Below are positions 21,343-29,722 of a stretch of 42,211 nucleotides of DNA, piece by piece. Where the stretch lies: contig CAKTJC010000024.1 in the NCBI GenBank assembly GCA_934567355.1, forward strand, positions 1-42,211, read 5' to 3'. The notes under the pieces were generated by a model. The model worked only from the letters and a program-made list of their open reading frames with translations. It was not told the origin of the DNA and searched no databases. Within the stretch, counting starts at the first letter, position 1; the number at the start of each line of letters is the position of its first letter. Both the position numbers and the translations under genes were made by a program. The stretch comes from an uncultured Oscillospiraceae bacterium. GTDB taxonomy: Bacteria > Bacillota > Clostridia > Oscillospirales > Oscillospiraceae.

Positions 21343-22677
21343 ATGGCAAGAATTCTGGATTGGCTGTACAGAATGCTTTGGGGCACACCGATGCTGGTGC
21401 TGATGCTCGGTGTCGGCGTGTGGCTTACGGTCTGCACCCGCTTTGTGCAGCTCCGGCTTTTTCCTCAGGCAGTGCGCCGCTTCCTTCGCAGGGATTCTCC
21501 CGGCGGCGGGGTGTCACCCTTTCGTGCCCTGTGTACAGCGTTGGCTGCAACGGTCGGCACCGGGAATCTGGTGGGTGTGGCCGGTGCGATCTGCCTGGGC
21601 GGCCCCGGAGCTGTGTTTTGGATGCTGTTCTTTGCCTTCTTCGGCATGGCTGTGAAATTTGCCGAAGCGGCGCTGGCTGTACGCTTCCGGCAGCGCCAGG
21701 GGTCGGAAATCGTGGGCGGCCCCATGTATATGATTCGCTCCCGGCTTCCTGCCGTGCTTCATCCCATGGCCGGGTTCTATTGCGTCTGCGGTGTCCTTGC
21801 AAGCTTCGGTGTCGGAAATCTGACCCAGGTCAATGCCATTGTCACCGGTGTTCAGAGCATTCGCCCGGAAATCTCTTCGGTAGCCATTGGTTTGCTGCTT
21901 ACCGTGCTGGTGGGATTTGCTTTCTGGAAGGGAGCGGACTCCATCGGGGGGATTGCGGAAAAGCTGATTCCTTATGCGGCCAGCATCTATTTCGCGCTTT
22001 GTCTGTTTTTCCTCTTTCGTCGTGCTTGGCTGATTCCAAAGGCATTTCACGATATTTTTACGGGCGCATTTTCACCGAAAGCTGTCACCGGCGGCCTGAT
22101 TGGCTCTGCTGTCCGGGCTGTTCAGGTCGGATGCAGCAGGGGCGTGTTCACCCACGAGGCGGGGATGGGCACCGCTTCCATTGCCCACGCTTCTGCCCAG
22201 GTCGACCACCCGGTAGAGCAGGGGATGATGGGGCTGCTGGAGGTATTTCTCGATACCTTTGTGATCTGCACCATGACTGCGCTTGTCATCCTTTGCAGCG
22301 GCGTGCCAATTAACTATGGAACGGATTCCGGCGGCGCGCTGACGGTCTGTGCTTTTTCCGCTGTCTACGGCAGCTTTGGCAAAATCATTGTCGCTGCTTT
22401 TCTTGCATGCTTTGCCTATGCAACAATCCTGGGCTGGAGCCTATATGGGCTTCGCTGCGCCCAGTTCCTGTTCGGGCAGAGGGCTGCCGCTGCCTTTTTT
22501 GTACTCCAAACCGCCGCCGTTACATTGGGCGCGGTTCTGAAAACGCCTACAATATGGAAAATGGCTGAGATCGTTAACGGACTTATGGCCATTCCCAATT
22601 TGATAACATTGAGCTTCCTCAGCCCTGAGCTTCGCAAGCTCACAAATTCCTATACATGCGAAACATCCAGGAGGTAA
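21343..22677 (+). CDS. Alanine/amino acid:cation symporter, AGCS family
   Basis: A 444-aa inner-membrane transporter of the AGCS type, which takes up alanine or glycine with sodium. The N-terminal helix is followed by the family signature region ATVGTGNLVGVAGAICLGGPGAV, then GVGNLTQVNAI and FTHEAGMGTASIAHA. About 11 hydrophobic segments are seen. AGGAGGAG precedes the ATG. The aminotransferase gene starts 2 nt after its stop, so the pair could import and use an amino acid. A promoter was not convincingly found. Confidence 0.92.
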   Translation: MARILDWLYRMLWGTPMLVLMLGVGVWLTVCTRFVQLRLFPQAVRRFLRRDSPGGGVSPFRALCTALAATVGTGNLVGVAGAICLGGPGAVFWMLFFAFFGMAVKFAEAALAVRFRQRQGSEIVGGPMYMIRSRLPAVLHPMAGFYCVCGVLASFGVGNLTQVNAIVTGVQSIRPEISSVAIGLLLTVLVGFAFWKGADSIGGIAEKLIPYAASIYFALCLFFLFRRAWLIPKAFHDIFTGAFSPKAVTGGLIGSAVRAVQVGCSRGVFTHEAGMGTASIAHASAQVDHPVEQGMMGLLEVFLDTFVICTMTALVILCSGVPINYGTDSGGALTVCAFSAVYGSFGKIIVAAFLACFAYATILGWSLYGLRCAQFLFGQRAAAAFFVLQTAAVTLGAVLKTPTIWKMAEIVNGLMAIPNLITLSFLSPELRKLTNSYTCETSRR

Positions 22678-22679
22678 CT

Positions 22680-23906
22680 ATGCAAATTTCCATCAACGCC
22701 AATCGCTGCGAACCGTCGCCTATGCGTAAATTCCATCCGCTGGCAGTGGCAGCAGAGAAGAGCGGCAAGAAGATCTATCACCTGAACATCGGCCAGCCCG
22801 ATCTGGAAACCCCCACGGCATACTACGAGACCATTCGCAATTTTAACCGTAAGACGCTGGCCTACGATGCCTCCCCCGGAAACCCCCTGCTGATCGATGC
22901 CATCCGGAATTACTATGCCGGGATTGGCGTTGCACTGGATCCGAACGATGTGCTGATTACAACCGGCGGCAGTGAAGCGCTGCTGCTGACCTGCCTGAGC
23001 ATTCTGGATCCCTATACTGAGGTGATCATCCCCGAGCCCTACTATCCCAATTATACGACCTTTGTCCATGCGGCCGGCGGTGTCATCCGTGCGCTGCCCA
23101 CCAACCCATGGGAGGGCTACCGCTACGCCCAGCGGGATCGGATCGAAAGCCAGATCACCCGCAACACCCGCGCCATCCTGATCACCAACCCCGGCAATCC
23201 CACCGGCGTCGTGCTGGATCAGAATGAAATGCGGATGATCGCCGACATTGCCAAGGAGCATGACCTCTTCCTGATCTGCGACGAGGTATACCGCGAATTC
23301 TGCTACGACGATAAGTTCGGTGTGCCTACCATGGCACATTTCGCCGACATTCAGGACAACCTGGTCATTATCGATTCCGTATCCAAGCGTTTCTCCGCCT
23401 GCGGCGCACGGGTAGGTGCCGTAATCACCAAAAACAAAGAGCTTCAGCAGGCAATTCTGAAGTTCTGCCAGTCCCGTCTGTCCGTTGCGACCATCGACCA
23501 GCTGGGTGCCGCTGCGCTGTACTCGGTGGACAGCAGTTTCTTCCGCAGGAGTAAGGAAGAGTACCGCCGCCGCAGAGACACCGTCATTGCGGGTCTGCGG
23601 AAGATTCCGGGCGTGGTAGTGGAAGTGCCTATGGGTGCCTTCTATGTGATGGCAAGCCTGCCGGTAGATGATTCCGATAAGTTCCAGAAATGGCTGCTGG
23701 AGGAATTTGACGACAACGGCGATACCGTTATGTTTGCCCCCGGTGCGCCTTTCTACGAAACCCCCGGCAAGGGCATCAATGAGGTACGCATTGCCTACGT
23801 CCTGAATCAGCAGGATCTGAGCCGCGCCATGGAGGTGCTGGCATCCGGCATCGCCGCCTATCAGAAAAAGGTGATGAAGGTCGCCAGCCCCAGCGTGGAT
23901 GCATAA
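22680..23906 (+). CDS. Class I/II pyridoxal-phosphate aminotransferase
   Basis: A 408-aa fold-type I aminotransferase of the aspartate aminotransferase group. It has LNIGQPDLETP at the N-terminus, the GGSEALLL cofactor loop, NPGNPTGV, DEVYREF and the Schiff-base lysine Lys236 in SVSKRFSACGARVG. The ATG at 22680 has AGGAGGT upstream; an earlier in-frame ATG lies inside the symporter gene. The substrate is not clear, but the pairing with an alanine-type symporter points to alanine or aspartate. Confidence 0.9.
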   Translation: MQISINANRCEPSPMRKFHPLAVAAEKSGKKIYHLNIGQPDLETPTAYYETIRNFNRKTLAYDASPGNPLLIDAIRNYYAGIGVALDPNDVLITTGGSEALLLTCLSILDPYTEVIIPEPYYPNYTTFVHAAGGVIRALPTNPWEGYRYAQRDRIESQITRNTRAILITNPGNPTGVVLDQNEMRMIADIAKEHDLFLICDEVYREFCYDDKFGVPTMAHFADIQDNLVIIDSVSKRFSACGARVGAVITKNKELQQAILKFCQSRLSVATIDQLGAAALYSVDSSFFRRSKEEYRRRRDTVIAGLRKIPGVVVEVPMGAFYVMASLPVDDSDKFQKWLLEEFDDNGDTVMFAPGAPFYETPGKGINEVRIAYVLNQQDLSRAMEVLASGIAAYQKKVMKVASPSVDA

Positions 23907-23924
23907 TTTTCCTACATATTTGAG

Positions 23925-23955
23925 GAAGGCTGCCGCAATCAAAGCGGCAGCCTTC
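23925..23955. terminator. Shared terminator of the aminotransferase and the 54-aa gene
   Basis: GAAGGCTGCCGC (23925-23936) and GCGGCAGCCTTC (23944-23955) form a perfect 12-bp stem with a 7-nt loop. On the plus strand TTGTATCAATTTT follows. The last codons of the minus-strand 54-aa gene lie inside the stem. Confidence 0.85.
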
Positions 23956-24103
23956 TTGTATCAATTTTCCATTGGACGATGCAGACCTTATTTTGAACGG
24001 CGACCCGGATCACATTGTTGCCATTTACGAGTGCAACTGCAAGCCATGGAACGACAAGCATAATTATTGTAGGAGCGATCTGCCAAAGTATCGCCTTTTT
24101 CAT
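23939..24103 (-). CDS. Tiny membrane protein
   Basis: A 54-aa protein with one clear membrane helix (MKKAILWQIAPTIIMLVVPW and the next ten residues). GGAGGAGAACGGT precedes the ATG at 24103. The tail (VIRVAVQNKVCIVQWK) is not hydrophobic enough for a second helix, and the last residues RRLPL come from the terminator stem, so the C-terminus may be altered or read past an older stop. It is third in the minus-strand run after the YbaK and TSCPD genes, though 80 nt separate them. Confidence 0.55.
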   Translation of the reverse strand: MKKAILWQIAPTIIMLVVPWLAVALVNGNNVIRVAVQNKVCIVQWKIDTRRLPL

Positions 24104-24182
24104 ACCGTTCTCCTCCGGTTCGATTTTTGTCGATGGAAAAAACGCGAAGCATTTTACTGCTCCGCGTTTTTGTGACTCCAAA

Positions 24183-24437
24183 TCAAGCGCCCTGCGCCTT
24201 GAATTCCTTCAGCGCCTTTGCCAGCTGGTCGGGGCAGGAGGTGGACTTCATGCCGCACTTGATGCCCTCCAGGCGGGAGATCACATCATCCACGTTCTGG
24301 CCTTCCACCAGTGCGCCGATGCCCTTGAGGTTGCCGTTGCAGCCGCCCAGGAACTGAACATTGTGGATCTTTCCGTCTTCTACATCAAAAAAAATCTTCT
24401 GGGAGCAGGTTCCCTTTGTCTTGTATTCGTACTGCAT
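24183..24437 (-). CDS. TSCPD domain protein
   Basis: An 84-aa protein that holds the TSCPD domain also found at the end of vitamin B12-dependent ribonucleotide reductases. The cysteine pattern is seen: GTCSQKI, GGCNGNLKG, IKCGMKSTSCPDQLAKAL. Four cysteines make metal binding likely. The free-standing form is common in Clostridia and has no established job. AAAGGAAAC precedes the ATG; it lies 17 nt after the YbaK gene. Confidence 0.9.
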   Translation of the reverse strand: MQYEYKTKGTCSQKIFFDVEDGKIHNVQFLGGCNGNLKGIGALVEGQNVDDVISRLEGIKCGMKSTSCPDQLAKALKEFKAQGA

Positions 24438-24454
24438 AATCTGTTTCCTTTCTC

Positions 24455-24928
24455 TTATGTAATAATGTCGGTCATTTCAGCGCCGACAAGCTGTGCCAGT
24501 GATTCAGGATTCACGATCAGCTGGTGCCCGCGCTCACCGGCGGAGACTGCGATCTCCTCCCACAGGATGCAGGTCTCGTCAATGAATGTGGGGAATTTTT
24601 TCTTCATTCCTACGGGACTGCATCCACCGCGGATATACCCGGTAAGCGACAGCAGCTCCTTTACGGCAATCAGCTCCATGTTCTTGTCACCGGCTGCCTT
24701 GGCTGCCTTTTTCAGATCCAGCTCGCAGCAAACGGGAATGCAGAACACATTGATTCCGGTGCGCTCCCCCCGTGCTACCAGCGTTTTGAATACTTGCTCC
24801 GGCGGCATGGAAAGCGCTTCGGCGGCGTGCATCCCGTTTAAGTCATTTTCGTCAAACTCGTAGAACGCCTCGCGGCACGGAATTCCCGCCTGCTCTACCA
24901 GCCGGACTGCGTTTGTTTTTGTACTCAC
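24455..24928 (-). CDS. ybaK: Cys-tRNA(Pro)/Cys-tRNA(Cys) deacylase YbaK
   Basis: A 157-aa editing enzyme that removes cysteine from mischarged tRNA(Pro). KTNAVRLVEQAGIPCREAFYEFDE, MPPEQVFKTLVARG, the conserved VCCELDLKKAAKAAGDK and GYIRGGCSPVGMKKKFPTFID are typical. I take the GTG at 24928 as the start because the family begins with KTNAxR; the promoter is so close that the leader is only about 10 nt. It is the first gene of a minus-strand run with the TSCPD gene. Confidence 0.93.
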   Translation of the reverse strand: MSTKTNAVRLVEQAGIPCREAFYEFDENDLNGMHAAEALSMPPEQVFKTLVARGERTGINVFCIPVCCELDLKKAAKAAGDKNMELIAVKELLSLTGYIRGGCSPVGMKKKFPTFIDETCILWEEIAVSAGERGHQLIVNPESLAQLVGAEMTDIIT

Positions 24929-24944
24929 AACGATCACCGGATTT

Positions 24945-24973
24945 ATTATACGCCATAAAGTCAAGGCTTTCAA
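24945..24973 (-). promoter_or_regulatory. Promoter of the YbaK-TSCPD operon
   Basis: On the minus strand TTGAAA (24968-24973), 17 nt, TATAAT (24945-24950). Transcription would begin near 24938, only about 10 nt before the GTG. Confidence 0.75.
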
Positions 24974-25026
24974 GGGTGAATATTCCTCCTTTTTCTGGTT
25001 ACCATAGCAGCAAAAGGAGGTTTTTT

Positions 25027-25761
25027 ATGAACGAGCAGAAAAATCCGGATATGCGCAAGCAGGAACGTGAGCAGCTGGTGGAGCTGGGGAGTGACCTTAC
25101 CCGCACCGGCAGCAGCAACATCTACACACTTACCATCATCGGCCAGATTGAAGGGCACCAGGTCGCCCCCGAAAATGTAAAGACAACGAAATATGAGCAT
25201 ATTCTTCCACTGCTTGCAGGTATCGAGGAAAGCGATGAAATCGATGGGCTCCTGCTGCTTCTCAATACCGTCGGCGGCGACATTGAAGCCGGACTTGCCA
25301 TTGCGGAAATGATCGCGGGAATGAAAAAGCCGACGGTTTCTCTGGTACTCGGGGGAGGGCACTCCATCGGTATTCCGCTCGCCGTGTGCACCAAGCGTTC
25401 CTTCATTACGCCTACCGCCAGCATGACGGTACACCCTGTCCGGATGACCGGACTTGTTGTCGGAGCGCCCCAGACTTTTCGCTATTTCCAGCGCATTCAG
25501 GAGCAGATCACGGACTTTGTGACCGCCAACTCAAAAATAACCCGGCAGAACTTTGAAAAATATATGATGGCGACCGGTGAGATGGCAACGGACGTCGGAA
25601 CCATTCTCTATGGCAAGGAAGCTGTATCCTCCGGGTTGATCGATCGCCTGGGCGGCCTAAATGATGCCCTTTCTGCGCTGCACAGAATGATCGATCATCC
25701 AAAATCTGAGCGCAGATCCCGTCAGCGTCAGGGAAAGTCAGATGAAATCGACAAAAGCTGA
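25027..25761 (+). CDS. tepA: ClpP-like serine protease, TepA family
   Basis: A 244-aa member of the ClpP/crotonase fold close to Bacillus TepA (translocation-enhancing protein). NTVGGDIEAGLAIAEMIAGM gives the ClpP-type GG oxyanion loop, GGGHSIGIPLAV carries the nucleophile Ser, and ITPTASMTVHPVRMTGLVVG is a near-match to the TepA signature. The N-terminus has no signal peptide. The tail is basic (KSERRSRQRQ). AAAGGAGG stands 6 nt before the ATG. It is followed by a hairpin and an independent promoter, and FtsK lies two genes downstream, as in Bacillus, where tepA is near spoIIIE. Confidence 0.9.
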   Translation: MNEQKNPDMRKQEREQLVELGSDLTRTGSSNIYTLTIIGQIEGHQVAPENVKTTKYEHILPLLAGIEESDEIDGLLLLLNTVGGDIEAGLAIAEMIAGMKKPTVSLVLGGGHSIGIPLAVCTKRSFITPTASMTVHPVRMTGLVVGAPQTFRYFQRIQEQITDFVTANSKITRQNFEKYMMATGEMATDVGTILYGKEAVSSGLIDRLGGLNDALSALHRMIDHPKSERRSRQRQGKSDEIDKS

Positions 25762-25817
25762 GGAGGAAAGGATCCGCTTTCAGTCACAGATGATTTATTC
25801 AGAGCTTTCTCATGTTT

Positions 25818-25847
25818 CGGCAGCGGCTGAAGAACGCCGCTGCCGTT
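25818..25847 (+). terminator. Hairpin after tepA
   Basis: CGGCAGCGGC (25818-25827) and GCCGCTGCCG (25836-25845) form a 10-bp stem with an 8-nt loop, followed by TTTCGCTGCTATTGT. It falls inside a weak 82-codon frame that I do not accept as a gene. Confidence 0.65.
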
Positions 25848-25898
25848 TCGCTGCTATTGTACAGTGCCTCTATTTCGATAGTATTTTTGAAAAAATGC

Positions 25899-25927
25899 TG
25901 GAAATCCATTCCTGGATATGCTATAAT
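25899..25927 (+). promoter_or_regulatory. Promoter of the UppP-like/ftsK operon
   Basis: TGGAAA (25899-25904), 17 nt, TATAAT (25922-25927), about 35 nt before the ATG at 25963. Confidence 0.65.
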
Positions 25928-25962
25928 AGAATGAAAAGTTTTGTGAAAGGGGAGGGACAGGC

Positions 25963-26799
25963 ATGGATCTATCCGGCTTTGAACATCTGATCTACGGATT
26001 CCTGTCCGGCCTGACGGAGATTTTTCCCGTTTCGGCACGCGCGCACAGCACCATTTTGCTGAAGGTTTTGGGCGCAGAAAAAATAAGCAATTTGCCCGTC
26101 CTGCTGATTCATATTGCCATTCTGGCGGGTATTTATTTTTCAAGCAAGGCACAGCTTGTGAAAATGACCCGTGCCCGGCGGCTGGCTCGTGTTCCGAAGA
26201 AGCGCCGCAAGCGCCCGCTGGATATTTGCAGCCTGATGGACTCCCGATTCCTGCTGACCATGATGCTGCCGGTTTTGCTGGCCGACATCCTCTATGGGAG
26301 ACTTTCCAATATTCAGTTTGGCCTGCTGGCAATTTCTCTGCTGCTGTTCGTCAATGGTATATTTTTGTATATTCCACAATTTTTTCCCGGAAGCAACAAG
26401 GATGCCCGTTCCCTTTCCAGAATTGAGGGAATTGTAATGGGGCTTGGCGGGAGCCTTTCTGTCGTTCCCGGACTGTCCGGCGTCGGTGCCGCCGTATCCA
26501 TCGGTTCTCTTTATGGGGTGGAACGGAGCTATGCCCTGAACATGTCCCTGATGATGAACATGGTGTACCTTGCCGGAATGGTCGTCTATGACATTTTGAA
26601 CATTATTCGCTATGGTGTCGGACTGCTCAGCTTCCAGTGGTTCCTTTCCTACATTCTCGCGGCCGCATTCGCATTCGCCGGTACGATGCTCGCTATCAGG
26701 CTCATGCGCAAGCTTGCTGCCGATAAGGGGTATTACATTTTCTCTTATTACTGCTGGGGAATTGCCCTGTTTACATTTATCCTGAACCTGATGGCATAA
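25963..26799 (+). CDS. UppP/BacA-like membrane protein with an altered active site
   Basis: A 278-aa protein with about seven membrane helices and the layout of undecaprenyl-diphosphate phosphatase. Motif 1 is kept: GLTEIFPVSARAHS has Glu19 and the Ser and His of the family's GLTE-P-S-H pattern. Motif 2, usually PGxSRSG, reads PGLSGVG (169-175), so the conserved Arg is replaced by Gly. The protein may therefore be inactive on C55-PP, act on another lipid phosphate, or flip it. AAGGGGAGGG precedes the ATG. A full-length uppP is expected elsewhere in the genome. ftsK follows 14 nt later. Confidence 0.75.
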   Translation: MDLSGFEHLIYGFLSGLTEIFPVSARAHSTILLKVLGAEKISNLPVLLIHIAILAGIYFSSKAQLVKMTRARRLARVPKKRRKRPLDICSLMDSRFLLTMMLPVLLADILYGRLSNIQFGLLAISLLLFVNGIFLYIPQFFPGSNKDARSLSRIEGIVMGLGGSLSVVPGLSGVGAAVSIGSLYGVERSYALNMSLMMNMVYLAGMVVYDILNIIRYGVGLLSFQWFLSYILAAAFAFAGTMLAIRLMRKLAADKGYYIFSYYCWGIALFTFILNLMA

Positions 26800-26813
26800 G
26801 GAGATTCCTGCAA

Positions 26814-29612
26814 ATGGCAAAGAAGAAAACAAAGCAGCAGAGTAAAACCACCGGTGCTGCTTCCAAAAAAACGGCAGCACCTTCCAAGAGCAAGCGCGCT
26901 GCTTCGAAATCCACAAAAAAACCCAAGATTAAAACCGAATATGAAACCCGCATTCCCGCCACCACAGTAACGGCCATTGTCAGCCTGATTTTGTTTGTTC
27001 TGTTCCTGGTGATCTGTATTAACCCGGATGGGGTGGTGCTGAAAGCAATCGGCGATTTACTGACCGGCCTGATCGGGCGCGCCGGGTTCTATTTCTCTGT
27101 TCCGGCACTGCTGTATCTTTTCATCGTGAATACCTTTGGCCGCAAGAGCGCAGTTGTCATGCGTAGCATCTGCACGGTGGCTTTTGTGCTTCTGTGCGGC
27201 TGCATTTATCATCTGGCTGTGCAGACCCAGGGAATGGCCAGCGGAATGGCAATTTTTCCGGACCTGTATCTGAGCGGAATTGACGGCCGCAGCGGCGGCG
27301 TACTGTGCGGGGGGCTGGCATTGCTCCTGCGCGGTGCATTTGGAAACGTGATTTCTTATATCGTCATCGGCCTGTCCGCCGTGCTGACGCTGCTGGGTGC
27401 GATGGAAATAACGATCCCCAGCTTGATCCGTGCCATTATAAACCGCCCCAAGGAAAATTGGGAGGATGAGGAACAGCAGCAGGTGTACGTTGAGCCTGCT
27501 GCTGCGGTAGTGAATCACATTGCCAACAAGCAAATTGAAAATAAGCGCAAGCGCCTTCAGCAGCAACAGCTCCAGCTCCAGCGGGAGCAGCTGATGCAGC
27601 AGCTGCCCGAAAAGAATGCCGAGCTTCCGTCGGCAAGATCCACACGCGAAACGGCAAATCAGGCAGAAAATACGCCTGTAGCCAAGCCTCCGCTTCCGCC
27701 GAAGAGAACCGTTGATGCAGAGTCGGCGGTTCCGGTTCGCGATTATTCCAGTGGGACACCTTCCAATGCAGCCAACATGATGTCCACCATTGATCTGGAT
27801 ATTGAATCCCCGTTGTTTGGATATGGCCGTTCTTCTGTTCCCGCGGAGCCTGCCGTCCCTGTACGGGTGGATGCAGGCGACGAGATGGAGGAAATTCCCG
27901 CGAAAATGCCTCCTCTGGAGGATGAGCTTCCGATCAAGCCTCCCAAGAGAGCCAAATCCGCACCGAAAGAGGCCTCCCCTGCCGCTCCCGTAGAGGTCAA
28001 GCCCGGCAAGGTGACCGAAAAGGATGCGCAGGAATCTGCAAAGCAGGTCGCCATGGAGATTCAGCAGGGGAGCAGCGCCGCTCCGGCGGAGTACTGCTTC
28101 CCGCCAATCAGCCTGCTGAAGCGTCCCTCCGGCGCCAGTGCGGACGGTACGGACGAAATGCGGGAGAATTCCCGCCGCCTGAACGAGACCCTGGCCAGCT
28201 TCCACATTGATGCTCACATCATCAATGTCACCCGCGGCCCCAGCGTCACTCGGTACGAGGTGGAGCTTGACAAGGGTGTCCGGCTGAGCAAACTGACCAA
28301 CTGCGCCGATGACATTGCCCTGAGCCTGGGTGCTTCCGGCGTCCGTATCGCGGCTGTGCCCGGTAAGATCTCGATTGTCGGCATCGAGGTGCCGAACCGC
28401 GCAGTGACCACGGTGTCTCTGCGTGAAGTAATCGACTCGCCGGAATTCTCCAAGTCCAAATCCAAATCCTCCTTTGCCGTGGGCAAGGATATCAGCGGCT
28501 CGTGCATCGTCGGCAATATTGCTAAAATGCCCCATATGCTGATTGCCGGCACCACCGGCTCCGGCAAATCGGTGTGCATGAATTCCATCATCATTAGCCT
28601 CCTGTATAAGTCCGGCCCTGAGGATGTGAAGCTCATCATGGTGGATCCGAAGATGGTGGAGCTTGGAATTTATAACGGTATTCCCCATCTGCTGATTCCC
28701 GTGGTTACCGACCCTAAAAAAGCTGCCGGATCCCTGCAGTGGGCTGTGACCGAAATGCTCCGCCGCTATAAAATGATGTCCGATGTGGGTGTGCGTGACC
28801 TGGAATCCTATAACGGCATCATCGTTCAGGAGGAAGGCGGGCGGAAGCTCCCGCAGGTGGTCATCATCATCGACGAGCTGGCCGACCTGATGCTGGTTGC
28901 CGCCAAAGAGGTCGAAGATTCCATCTGCCGCATTGCTCAGATGGGACGTGCCGCCGGAATGCACCTGATCATTGCGACCCAGCGTCCCTCTGCGGATGTG
29001 ATCACCGGTCTGATGAAGGCCAACATTCCCTCCCGCATTGCCTTTGCCGTCGCCTCCGCCATGGAGTCGCGCATCATCCTGGATACCCAGGGTGCCGAGA
29101 AGCTGGTGGGTAAGGGCGATATGCTCTATGCCCCCATCGGCATCGGCAAGCCGCTGCGCGTGCAGGGCTGCTTCGTTACCGACTCCGAAGTCGAAGCCGT
29201 GGCAGGGTATGTGAAAGAGCACTATATGTCCGATTACAATCAGCAGGTGCTCGATGATATTGAGAAGCGCGCGCAGCAGACGGGGAAGGGGAGCAAGCCA
29301 AGCCCGGCTGATGCAGAGCCTTCCGCCGAGGAGCTGGAAGGGGACGAGATGCTCCCCGCCGCCGTGGATGTGATCCTGGAAACCGGTCAGGCTTCCGTTT
29401 CCATGCTTCAGCGACGGCTGAAGCTGGGATACGCCCGTGCTGCCAGAATCGTGGACGAGATGGAAGAAAAGGGGATCGTTGGCCCCTTCCAGGGCTCCAA
29501 ACCCCGTGCGATTCTGGTCACCAAGGCGCAATGGGAAGCCATGAAGGGCGGCACAGAGCAGATGAGCATGGATGATTTTGACGAGGCTCCCGTCCCGGAG
29601 GAGCTTGACTGA
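26814..29612 (+). CDS. ftsK: DNA translocase FtsK/SpoIIIE
   Basis: A 932-aa septal DNA pump. The N-terminus is a Lys-rich stretch (1-42), then four membrane helices (about 50-200), a charged Gln/Pro/Ala-rich linker to about 430, and the motor. The alpha/beta part has ITRGP-like VTRGPSVTRYEVEL; Walker A is GTTGSGKS (579-586) and Walker B ends at Asp687 (VVIIIDELADLML). GRAAGMHLIIATQRPSADVITG is the signature. The C-terminal winged-helix gamma domain (SVSMLQRRLKLGYARAARIVDEM) reads KOPS/SRS sites. Its place just upstream of spoIIIA and downstream of tepA favours a SpoIIIE role in sporulation as well as division. Confidence 0.96.
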   Translation: MAKKKTKQQSKTTGAASKKTAAPSKSKRAASKSTKKPKIKTEYETRIPATTVTAIVSLILFVLFLVICINPDGVVLKAIGDLLTGLIGRAGFYFSVPALLYLFIVNTFGRKSAVVMRSICTVAFVLLCGCIYHLAVQTQGMASGMAIFPDLYLSGIDGRSGGVLCGGLALLLRGAFGNVISYIVIGLSAVLTLLGAMEITIPSLIRAIINRPKENWEDEEQQQVYVEPAAAVVNHIANKQIENKRKRLQQQQLQLQREQLMQQLPEKNAELPSARSTRETANQAENTPVAKPPLPPKRTVDAESAVPVRDYSSGTPSNAANMMSTIDLDIESPLFGYGRSSVPAEPAVPVRVDAGDEMEEIPAKMPPLEDELPIKPPKRAKSAPKEASPAAPVEVKPGKVTEKDAQESAKQVAMEIQQGSSAAPAEYCFPPISLLKRPSGASADGTDEMRENSRRLNETLASFHIDAHIINVTRGPSVTRYEVELDKGVRLSKLTNCADDIALSLGASGVRIAAVPGKISIVGIEVPNRAVTTVSLREVIDSPEFSKSKSKSSFAVGKDISGSCIVGNIAKMPHMLIAGTTGSGKSVCMNSIIISLLYKSGPEDVKLIMVDPKMVELGIYNGIPHLLIPVVTDPKKAAGSLQWAVTEMLRRYKMMSDVGVRDLESYNGIIVQEEGGRKLPQVVIIIDELADLMLVAAKEVEDSICRIAQMGRAAGMHLIIATQRPSADVITGLMKANIPSRIAFAVASAMESRIILDTQGAEKLVGKGDMLYAPIGIGKPLRVQGCFVTDSEVEAVAGYVKEHYMSDYNQQVLDDIEKRAQQTGKGSKPSPADAEPSAEELEGDEMLPAAVDVILETGQASVSMLQRRLKLGYARAARIVDEMEEKGIVGPFQGSKPRAILVTKAQWEAMKGGTEQMSMDDFDEAPVPEELD

Positions 29613-29620
29613 AATATTGG

Positions 29621-29658
29621 AATAATGCCCGTTCCTTGTGAAGGGGCATTATTTTTTT
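29621..29658 (+). terminator. Terminator of ftsK
   Basis: AATAATGCCC (29621-29630) and GGGCATTATT (29644-29653) form a perfect 10-bp stem with a 13-nt loop and a run of seven T. Confidence 0.9.
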
Positions 29659-29722
29659 GTCTTTTTGCCGTCTGTACATGTTGCAGCAGCACTGCGCATA
29701 GGCTTTTGCAGGAGTGATGCAA

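Noticed and set aside
25742..25990. An 82-codon frame between tepA and the UppP-like gene
   Set aside because: It runs through a terminator hairpin and the next promoter and overlaps both neighbours; no family features.
27057..29531. An 824-codon open frame on the minus strand opposite ftsK
   Set aside because: Its sequence is rich in His, Gly and Gln with no domain, and ftsK on the other strand is certain. It is a shadow caused by codon bias in a GC-rich gene.
29697..29704. CATAGGCT as a sigma-E -10 box for spoIIIAA
   Set aside because: The start would coincide with the ribosome binding site and no matching -35 is seen at the right distance.
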